From: Candidatus Atribacteria bacterium UBA6251
Lineage (GTDB): Bacteria; Atribacterota; Phoenicimicrobiia; Phoenicimicrobiales; Phoenicimicrobiaceae
Length of the DNA: 31,016 nucleotides
NCBI GenBank assembly: GCA_002441285.1
Contig: DJVR01000048.1
Span: forward strand, 1-31,016
Direction of reading: 5' to 3'
The position numbers and the translations under genes were made by a program. The notes below the pieces were generated by a model, which had not been told where the DNA came from, did no database searches, and saw only the letters and a list, made by a program, of their open reading frames with translations. Below are positions 24,389-31,016 of the stretch, piece after piece; position 1 is the first letter of the stretch, and the number at the start of each line of letters is the position of its first letter.

Positions 24389-24805
24389 TTACAACTACTC
24401 CTTATTAGGGAATATAAATTAATATCAAGTGTTAGATGGGAAATCTATAAAATTATTATAAAAAAAAATTTGTTTTATGCAAATTATTTATTTTGAAGTA
24501 CAGCATTATTCGAAGTTAGAAGCTAACTAAATAATAAAAGTAAATTTGCCTTTAACCTTTTCTAACCGATAAACAGATATTTCTAATAAATAGCCAATAT
24601 AATCTTTTGCAGGGGAATATAATCGAATGCAAATAAATCAACAAATAATCTAATAAAATATAATTTTAGTTAACATTGAAACGATAATGCGGTTAATGTA
24701 TAATAATATTAAAAATAGAACCGGGTTATCAGTTATCAGACTATAAAAAAGCTAGGATACCTCGAATATTTTTTAAAGATTAAGAGAGGGCTTAGAAATA
24801 CAGTT
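24389..24805. other. 417-bp AT-rich intergenic region between divergent genes
   Basis: No gene or RNA was recognised. A promoter candidate for the rightward gene is at 24676-24704 (separate entry). No long inverted repeat or tandem array was seen. Confidence 0.5.
24676..24704 (+). promoter_or_regulatory. Promoter candidate for the TIM-barrel isomerase gene
   Basis: TTGAAA (24676-24681) and TATAAT (24699-24704) are spaced 17 bp apart, about 100 bp before the start codon. Confidence 0.6.
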
Positions 24806-25876
24806 ATGGCAAGTATAAAAGGGTTTGGGATCAATATTGATGCACCTACCATTGATGGAAACCTTGATCTGTTGGAAAAATCTTTAACCGAAATTCAGGA
24901 TATTGGTTTTGACTGTGCAGAAATACCAGTACACGGGGTTGATGCTATTATAATGGGCAAACTAAACCGGTTACAAACCAGGATTATTGCAGATATTCTG
25001 AAAAAATTTAAGTTGAAATATACTGTGCATGGTCCAAATTTACTCAATTTAATGGACTACCATAACTTTAAATTACAAAAGAGCATTTTTAAAGCTGGGA
25101 TAGAATTTGCTCATACTATTGGGGCAGAATTATTTGTCTATCATGGTGGAAAGATTCTTTTGAGAGAAAAATCTGGCGATGAAGGAATTATCCAAAACAT
25201 CATTACCAAAATTCCCTCACGAAAGAAGATAGAAAAGTTAAAAAATATAGAGGTCATAGCTTTACAGGAATTAGGTACTTTTGCCCATGATTTAAATGTA
25301 ACCATAGCGGTAGAAAATTCTTCTCCAGATATAGAAGAGGAATTTTTTTGGGAACTATCCAAAAGCATTAATCATCGGGTTAATAATTTGCTACAGCAGC
25401 CAAAATCAATTTTCTTAAGAGAAGTAAGTAGATATAATTATAGCAGTAAGATTGAAGAATTAGTGGAACAGATTAAAAAGATTAATCATAAAAATGTAGG
25501 TATTGCCCTTGATTTTGGCCATGCCTTTCTTGCTTCCAGGTATTACCATTTTTCTTTTCTAGATTCTATCAAACTTGCTCTTCCTTATCTAAAACATATT
25601 CATATTCACGATTGTTTTGGTAAACCCAAAATTACTCAAGATGATGTTGATATAAATCTAATTCAATTTGGTATTGGAGACTTGCATATGCCTATTGGCT
25701 GGGGAGAAATTCCCTATGAAAAGGTGTTTCCTCTTTTAAAAAGCTATTCGGGAATTCTCTGTCTGGAATTAAAACCACGCTATAAAAGATTTTTTTATTA
25801 CAGCTTACAGGTGTTAAGAGAGCTAGTAGAAAATATTAAAAATAATCATAAAATAAGAAAGAAATCCCCTTTCTAG
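24806..25876 (+). CDS. Sugar phosphate isomerase/epimerase-like TIM-barrel protein (AP endonuclease 2 superfamily)
   Basis: A 356-residue xylose-isomerase-like barrel. The spaced metal-ligand candidates are H75 (VHGP), H113 (VYHGG), E170 (VAVENSS), D236 and H239 (ALDFGHA), H266/H268 (HIHIHD), H294 (DLHMPIGWG) and E321 (CLELKP), the arrangement of the AP endonuclease 2 superfamily. Such proteins are either sugar isomerases/epimerases or apurinic-site nucleases. The sequence between 120 and 160 is an extra segment absent from compact members. The start ATG has only a distant AGAGAGGG. The gene stands alone between the DapA-family gene and gyrB, so its substrate is unknown. Confidence 0.82.
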   Translation: MASIKGFGINIDAPTIDGNLDLLEKSLTEIQDIGFDCAEIPVHGVDAIIMGKLNRLQTRIIADILKKFKLKYTVHGPNLLNLMDYHNFKLQKSIFKAGIEFAHTIGAELFVYHGGKILLREKSGDEGIIQNIITKIPSRKKIEKLKNIEVIALQELGTFAHDLNVTIAVENSSPDIEEEFFWELSKSINHRVNNLLQQPKSIFLREVSRYNYSSKIEELVEQIKKINHKNVGIALDFGHAFLASRYYHFSFLDSIKLALPYLKHIHIHDCFGKPKITQDDVDINLIQFGIGDLHMPIGWGEIPYEKVFPLLKSYSGILCLELKPRYKRFFYYSLQVLRELVENIKNNHKIRKKSPF

Positions 25877-25904
25877 AATGACAACCCTCTTTAAATTCAG
25901 TTTT

Positions 25905-25933
25905 TTGACAAAAGTCTTATTTTATAGTATTAT
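25905..25933 (+). promoter_or_regulatory. gyrB promoter candidate
   Basis: TTGACA (25905-25910) and TATTAT (25928-25933) lie 17 bp apart, giving a leader of about 105 nt before the gyrB ATG. Confidence 0.75.
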
Positions 25934-25997
25934 TATATACATTAAATATCCTTAATAGTTCTTTTTTGAATACAATTTTAGACTTTATAATTAAATA

Positions 25998-26022
25998 AAA
26001 CCGTGGCTTTGGGCTGCGGTTT
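25998..26022 (+). promoter_or_regulatory. Hairpin in the gyrB leader
   Basis: AAACCGTGGC pairs with GCTGCGGTTT (10 bp including two G-U wobbles) around a 5-nt loop, followed by a weak T-rich TTAATTTT. It lies after the promoter candidate and before the ribosome-binding site AGGAG at about 26032. It may be a terminator/attenuator or a leader structure. Confidence 0.55.
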
Positions 26023-26047
26023 AATTTTGATAGGAGTTAAAAGATTG

Positions 26048-27997
26048 ATGAAGAGTGAGAGAGAAGGTCTTAATCTTAATCAAGACAATCAATATACTGC
26101 CAAACAGATTCAGGTCTTAGAGGGGTTAGAAGCAGTCAGAAAAAGGCCTGCAATGTACATTGGAGATACATCTATCCGAGGTTTGCATCATCTGGTTGAC
26201 GAAGTAGTAGATAATAGCATTGATGAAGCCATGGGAGGCTTTTGTAAAAAAATAGAAGTAATTATCCAAACAGATAATAGTGTTTGCGTAACCGATGATG
26301 GGAGAGGAATTCCGGTAGATATTCATGAAGCTGCTGGAGAACCTGCTGTAACTATAGTTTTAACCAAATTACATGCAGGAGGCAAGTTTGGCGGAGGAGG
26401 TTATCGGGTTACTGGCGGATTACATGGGGTAGGCATATCGGTTGTTAATGCCCTTTCTGAGTGGTTAGAGGTAGAAGTAAGAAGAGATGGGAAAATATTT
26501 TATCAACGTTTTGAAAGAGGAAACAAGGTCTCCGAATTAAAGGTACTTGGTAAATCAAATAAAACAGGGACCAAAATAACCTTCAAGCCAGATGCCAAGA
26601 TTTTTAGTTCAGTAAAATTTAATTTTGATATTATTTCTCATCGCCTTAGAGAATTAGCCTTTTTAAATGCTGGTTTGAGAATTGATTTAAAAGATCTTAG
26701 AGAACCTCATAGAGAAATTTCTTATAAATACAATGGCGGGATAATAGAATTTGTTAAACATCTAAACAAAAATAAAGATGTTATCTTTAAAAATCCAATT
26801 TATATAAGTGGTAAAAAAGAAGACATAGAAGTAGAAGTTTGTATTCAATATAATAGTAGTTATTTAGAACATATTCTAACCTTTGCCAATAATATCAATA
26901 CCGAAGAAGGCGGTAGCCACTTGATGGGCTTCAAAGCAGCTATTACCAGAGTGGTAAATGATTATGTCAAGGGGAATATTGTTTCTAATTATAAAAAATT
27001 TTCTTTAAAGGAAAGTGAAAACAATCTATCCGGGAGCGACGTAAGAGAAGGTTTAACTGCCGTGATTAGTGTAAAATTATTAAATCCTCAATTTGAAGGG
27101 CAGACTAAAACTAAACTGGGGAATAGCGAAGTAAGAGGTGTTGTTTCCTCTATTGTTACTGAAGGGCTAAGTAATTTCTTTAATGAGAACCCCGAGATAA
27201 CTAAAAAAGTATTATCTAAATCTATTTCTGCTTTAAAAGCCCGAGAAGCTGCCCGACGAGCTCGCGATCTAGTACGACAAAAAAACGGCTTAACTATGGG
27301 TACACTTCCTGGCAAACTGGCTGATTGCTCAGAAAAAGATCCTCGCTTTAGAGAACTATTTTTAGTAGAAGGTGATTCTGCTGGTGGCTCTGCTAAACAG
27401 GGAAGAGATAGAAAATTTCAAGCTATTATGCCTTTACGTGGTAAGGTTTTGAATGTCGAGAAAGCACGCCTACACAAAATATTGGAAAATAATGAAATTC
27501 GTTCTATAGTTACTGCTTTGGGAGTAAATCTAGGAGAGGATTTAGATGTTGAAAAGTTAAGATATTTCAAAGTAATTATTATGACTGATGCCGATGTAGA
27601 TGGAGCTCACATCAAGACTCTTCTCTTAACCTTTTTTTTCCGTTATATGAAACCATTGATTGAGAGAGGAAATATCTATATTGCTCGACCCCCTCTTTAT
27701 AAGATTGAAAATCATAAAGAAAGTTATTACCTATTTGATGAACAGGAATTAAACGAAAAATTAAAAGAGATAAACGGTAACCCCAATATTCAGAGGTATA
27801 AAGGTTTGGGAGAGATGAATCCAGAACAGCTCTGGGAGACTACTATGAACCCGGAAACCAGGGTTTTAAAGAAAATAACCCTGGAAGACGCTATAGAAGC
27901 AGATGAAATGTTTACCATTTTAATGGGAGATAAAGTAGAACCCAGAAAGAGATTTATTTATAAACATAGCTTAGATGTTAAAGAAATTGATATCTAA
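26048..27997 (+). CDS. gyrB: DNA gyrase subunit B
   Basis: The ATPase subunit of gyrase (649 residues). The GHKL ATPase domain has EVVDNSIDEA, DDGRGIPVD and GGLHGVGISVVNALS; the transducer follows; and the TOPRIM domain has LVEGDSAGGSAKQGRDR and MTDADVDGAH. The C-terminal end has QRYKGLGEMNPEQLWETT. It is the compact form without the proteobacterial insert. ATG at 26048 is chosen for the AGGAG site 11 nt upstream; a GTG at 26003 would lie inside the leader hairpin and add 15 residues not typical of GyrB. gyrA follows after 63 nt. Confidence 0.98.
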   Translation: MKSEREGLNLNQDNQYTAKQIQVLEGLEAVRKRPAMYIGDTSIRGLHHLVDEVVDNSIDEAMGGFCKKIEVIIQTDNSVCVTDDGRGIPVDIHEAAGEPAVTIVLTKLHAGGKFGGGGYRVTGGLHGVGISVVNALSEWLEVEVRRDGKIFYQRFERGNKVSELKVLGKSNKTGTKITFKPDAKIFSSVKFNFDIISHRLRELAFLNAGLRIDLKDLREPHREISYKYNGGIIEFVKHLNKNKDVIFKNPIYISGKKEDIEVEVCIQYNSSYLEHILTFANNINTEEGGSHLMGFKAAITRVVNDYVKGNIVSNYKKFSLKESENNLSGSDVREGLTAVISVKLLNPQFEGQTKTKLGNSEVRGVVSSIVTEGLSNFFNENPEITKKVLSKSISALKAREAARRARDLVRQKNGLTMGTLPGKLADCSEKDPRFRELFLVEGDSAGGSAKQGRDRKFQAIMPLRGKVLNVEKARLHKILENNEIRSIVTALGVNLGEDLDVEKLRYFKVIIMTDADVDGAHIKTLLLTFFFRYMKPLIERGNIYIARPPLYKIENHKESYYLFDEQELNEKLKEINGNPNIQRYKGLGEMNPEQLWETTMNPETRVLKKITLEDAIEADEMFTILMGDKVEPRKRFIYKHSLDVKEIDI

Positions 27998-28060
27998 AGA
28001 CAAGTTCCTAAGAAAAATTTTGTTTTTAGCCAAGAGAAATAAATAAGGATAACAAAAATT

Positions 28061-30661
28061 ATGAGAGGACAAAACAATTCTAAAAGAAAAAGAACTAAAT
28101 CAGAAGAAAACAAAGAAATAGTCAAAAAAGGGACTGAACAGCTAACCGATATTGGTGACGAAGTAAAAGAGGCCTATCTTAGTTATGCTATGAGTGTAAT
28201 CATTGGCCGTGCCTTACCCGATGTGCGAGATGGGTTGAAACCGGTGCATCGTCGTGTTCTATATGCTATGAGTAAAGTAGGGAATACTTCTGATAAGCCT
28301 TATAAAAAATCAGCTAGAATTGTGGGAGAAACCCTGGGTAAATATCATCCGCATGGAGATGTGGCGGTCTATGATACCATTGTTAGAATGGCCCAGGACT
28401 TTTCTTATCGTTATCCACTTATTGACGGGCAGGGGAACTTTGGTTCGGTAGATGGGGATGCAGCTGCAGCGATGAGATATACAGAAATTCGAATGTCCCG
28501 AATTTCTGAAGAACTACTGGAAGATATAGATAAGGAGACGGTAAATTTCATTCCCAATTTTGATGGTTCTCTGGAAGAGCCAGAAGTCTTACCAAGCAAG
28601 ATACCCAATTTATTAATTAATGGCGCCTCTGGTATTGCGGTAGGAATGGCTACCAATATACCCCCTCATAACCTGGGAGAAATAGTAGATGGCATTGCCT
28701 TAATGATTGATAATCCTGAAATTAGTTTGGAAGAGTTAATGGAAATAATTAAAGGACCCGATTTTCCTACCGGCGGGATAATTTGTGGAACCGAAGGAAT
28801 AAGAGAAGCCTATCGAACTGGAAGGGGATCTATTAAATTACAGGCACAGGTTTTTTCTGAAGGGGTTAGCGGGGAGAGTAAAAATGAAAAGAGCAACCCT
28901 CGTTTAATTATTAAAGAGATACCTTATCAGGTAAATAAAGCCAATTTAGTAGAACAAATTGCAAAATTAGTGCAAGAAAAGAAGATTCCAGAGATTATTG
29001 ATCTAAGAGATGAGTCAGATCGTAGTGGTATGCGAGTAGTAGTTGAACTCAGAAAGAATGCCAATGTAGATATAGTATTAAATAATTTATATAAAAATAC
29101 TAATATGAGTACTAGTTACGGAATAAATATTGTAGCCATTGATCACGGTCGACCTCGCACCCTATCCCTCAAAGAAACCATCAAATGCTTTTTAAATCAT
29201 CGTCGGGAAATAGTAGAAAAAAGAACCAGATATGACCTGAAAAAGGCGAAGGAAAGGGCACATATTTTAGAAGGGTTAAAGGTTGCTCTTTCTAATATTG
29301 ATGAAGTAGTACAAATTATTAAAAAATCTAAAAATGTTAGTATGGCACATCAAAATCTTAAAAGCCGTTTTGTTCTGAGTGATTTGCAAGCCCAAGCTAT
29401 TCTGGATATGAAATTACAGAGGCTAACTTCTCTAGAAACCGAAAAAATTATGGAAGAATATTTAGAATTAATCAAGCAGATTGCTTACTTAGAAGATATT
29501 TTACAAAACGAAAAGAAGATGATGTTGATCATTAAAGATGAACTTTTGGATTTAAAAAAGAGATATGGAGATGAGCGAAAAACAATTATTATAGAGGATA
29601 TAGAAGAGCATAATATTGAAGATTTTATTGCTGAAGAAGATATTGTTATTACTTATACTCAGGATGGATACCTAAAACGTCTTCCCTTAAGCACCTATAG
29701 AAAGCAGAGAAGAGGTGGTAAAGGAAAAATTGGAATGACTACCAAAGCAGAAGACTTCATAGATGAAGTATTAGTTACTACCAATCTTCATGATATATTA
29801 TTCTTTACCAATAAGGGAAATGTGTACCGAAGGAGGGCTTACCAAATACCCGAAGGAGGCAGAACATCTCGCGGTGTCGCTATTATCAACTTACTGGGCT
29901 TGGAAAAAGATGAACGAGTTACTACTCTTATTCCAATTAAAAGAGTAGATTTAGAAGAGTCCAGAAATAATGATCAAAAATTTCTTTTTATGGCTACCAG
30001 AATGGGAAAAATAAAAAAGGTATCTCTGGCCAGTTTTTCTAATCTCAAAAATATGGGAATTATCGCTCTTCGTCTTTTAGAAGAAGACGAGCTAGTAGGG
30101 GTTAGATTATCCCAGAATGAAGAAGATGTAATCTTAACCTCTAGATCAGGAAAAACTATTCGTTTCTCAGGCGCTTTAATCAGATCTATGGGAAGAACTG
30201 CTATGGGGGTAAGGGGAATGACCTTCACCCCATCAGATTATTTAATCAATATTGATTTGGTAGAAAAGGATTCTACTAAAGATTTATTAGTGGTTACCGA
30301 AGGAGGTTATGCCAAAAGAACACCCCTCAAAGAGTTTAGAGAATTTAAAAGGCAGGGCAGTAAGGGTATGATGGCCATTAAATTAACCAAAGAAAAAGGA
30401 GCAGTAATCACCGCAAAAATAGTAGAAGAAGAAGATGAAATAGTCTTAATCAGTCAACAGGGAATTGTCATCCGGATTCCAGTAAAAGAAATTCATGGTA
30501 CAGGCAGATATTCTCAAGGCGTAAAGGTAATGGACCTTGATGAGGAGGATAAGGTAGCCAGTGTTGCCCTTATTTCGCCGGAAAGGGCAAATCTTGAGGA
30601 GAGAGATAGTGTTAATTTAAACAATAATGAACAGAATGAAAATTTAATTGAAAAAAAATAA
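28061..30661 (+). CDS. gyrA: DNA gyrase subunit A
   Basis: The DNA-cleaving subunit of gyrase (866 residues). The catalytic tyrosine is Y140 in AAAMRYTEIRMS. The canonical GyrA box QRRGGKG is in RKQRRGGKGKIGM, and marks a true gyrase rather than topoisomerase IV, since it is needed for wrapping DNA and negative supercoiling. The six-bladed C-terminal domain follows, with an acidic, Asn-rich tail (NLNNNEQNENLIEKK). Residue 101, equal to E. coli Ser83, is Val (HPHGDVAVYD); the acidic partner at 105 (E. coli 87) is Asp. The lysine-rich N-terminal extension (about 25 residues) is longer than in E. coli. Confidence 0.98.
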   Translation: MRGQNNSKRKRTKSEENKEIVKKGTEQLTDIGDEVKEAYLSYAMSVIIGRALPDVRDGLKPVHRRVLYAMSKVGNTSDKPYKKSARIVGETLGKYHPHGDVAVYDTIVRMAQDFSYRYPLIDGQGNFGSVDGDAAAAMRYTEIRMSRISEELLEDIDKETVNFIPNFDGSLEEPEVLPSKIPNLLINGASGIAVGMATNIPPHNLGEIVDGIALMIDNPEISLEELMEIIKGPDFPTGGIICGTEGIREAYRTGRGSIKLQAQVFSEGVSGESKNEKSNPRLIIKEIPYQVNKANLVEQIAKLVQEKKIPEIIDLRDESDRSGMRVVVELRKNANVDIVLNNLYKNTNMSTSYGINIVAIDHGRPRTLSLKETIKCFLNHRREIVEKRTRYDLKKAKERAHILEGLKVALSNIDEVVQIIKKSKNVSMAHQNLKSRFVLSDLQAQAILDMKLQRLTSLETEKIMEEYLELIKQIAYLEDILQNEKKMMLIIKDELLDLKKRYGDERKTIIIEDIEEHNIEDFIAEEDIVITYTQDGYLKRLPLSTYRKQRRGGKGKIGMTTKAEDFIDEVLVTTNLHDILFFTNKGNVYRRRAYQIPEGGRTSRGVAIINLLGLEKDERVTTLIPIKRVDLEESRNNDQKFLFMATRMGKIKKVSLASFSNLKNMGIIALRLLEEDELVGVRLSQNEEDVILTSRSGKTIRFSGALIRSMGRTAMGVRGMTFTPSDYLINIDLVEKDSTKDLLVVTEGGYAKRTPLKEFREFKRQGSKGMMAIKLTKEKGAVITAKIVEEEDEIVLISQQGIVIRIPVKEIHGTGRYSQGVKVMDLDEEDKVASVALISPERANLEERDSVNLNNNEQNENLIEKK

Positions 30662-30797
30662 TATTTTAGGATTCTTAAGAGCATCAATATATTCACAGTG
30701 AACCTAGGATTAAAATTTAGAAGAAAGTAAGAGCACACACCAAAAATAAATTAATAGAATTTGTATCTAATTTATATATTTATGTCTATCAGAGCAG

Positions 30798-30832
30798 AGA
30801 GATTAAATTCCTGGAATTTAATCTCTTTTTTA
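30798..30832 (+). terminator. Rho-independent terminator after gyrA
   Basis: A perfect 13-bp stem AGAGATTAAATTC/GAATTTAATCTCT (30798-30810, 30814-30826) with a 3-nt loop CTG is followed by a T run (to 30831) and more T. It lies about 140 bp after the gyrA stop. Confidence 0.93.
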
Positions 30833-30897
30833 ATTTTTTCGACATTTTATTATTTTTATATTTTAATTTTATACAAATTTATCAGATAATTTACAAA

Positions 30898-31016
30898 TTT
30901 CGTGGTCCTGCTCTTACGCCGGTGCTGGTCGGGGTAGTCCAGGTAAGTCAGGGTAGATTCCAATTCTTCTTGTAACATTTGACTGACCTGGTGATAACTG
31001 TCCTGCTACTTCTGGG
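30898..31016 (-). pseudogene. Degenerate IS256-type transposase fragment
   Basis: On the minus strand one frame reads LTYLDYPDQHRRKSRTTK, resembling the conserved segment of IS256-family (mutator-type) transposases that normally reads close to YLxYPxEHRxxIRTTN. The frame has an in-frame TAG at 31006-31008, and after RTT the similarity ends within AT-rich DNA, so the piece is truncated and interrupted. Base composition is clearly more GC-rich than nearby DNA, also pointing to transfer. The rest of the element, if any, lies beyond the window. Confidence 0.6.

Noticed and set aside
30662..30738. Minus-strand ORF at the gyrA 3' end
   Set aside because: Most of it is antisense to the gyrA tail, with no family features or ribosome-binding site.

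Overview
The window is AT-rich bacterial chromosome centred on a replication origin. Gene content and order (rpmH-rnpA-yidD-yidC-jag-mnmE-rsmG-parA-parB to the left of dnaA; dnaN-recF-dciA and gyrB-gyrA to the right) are those of a classic oriC neighbourhood. The low GC, frequent TTG/GTG starts, short YidC, Asp23/AmaP pair, DUF401 permease and C_GCAxxG_C_C protein suggest a low-GC anaerobe, such as a member of Bacillota or Atribacterota. The sequence alone does not settle the phylum.

Layout. 1-589: right end of an insertion sequence with a truncated DDE/integrase-type transposase. 945-2429: rightward stress operon (MarR regulator, thioredoxin, Hsp20) with a consensus promoter, a palindromic operator candidate and a strong terminator. 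2441-15817: leftward genes. From rpmH outwards these are ribosomal protein L34, RNase P protein, the membrane-insertion genes yidD/yidC, jag and mnmE, then rsmG, the segregation pair parA/parB with a perfect parS at 11783-11798, AmaP, Asp23/Gls24, a DUF401 permease, an HD-domain protein, threonine synthase and a beta-CASP nuclease. 15818-17944: origin region, with DnaA boxes on both sides of dnaA and a DnaA-trio-like tract just before dnaN. 17945-20598: dnaN, recF, dciA. 20746-25876: a metabolic block (PanB-like protein, C_GCAxxG_C_C protein, aminotransferase, a leftward DapA-family aldolase/lyase, a TIM-barrel isomerase). 26048-30661: gyrB-gyrA with a promoter, a leader hairpin and a terminator. 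The right edge holds a degenerate IS256-type transposase fragment.

Apart from the aldolase/lyase gene and the MarR operon, genes point away from dnaA on both sides, as expected when replication forks leave an origin there. The origin-proximal genes therefore work as one replication and segregation module: DnaA opens the origin, DciA probably helps load helicase, the DnaN clamp and gyrase support elongation, and ParABS segregates the origin. I see no wholly new system. The most interesting points are the bipartite origin with a DnaA-trio-like element, the absence of mnmG from its usual place with parS in the gap, the ParAB-AmaP-Asp23 gene chain, the MarR-thioredoxin-Hsp20 operon with its operator candidate, and the altered GDSLG motif in the PanB-like enzyme.
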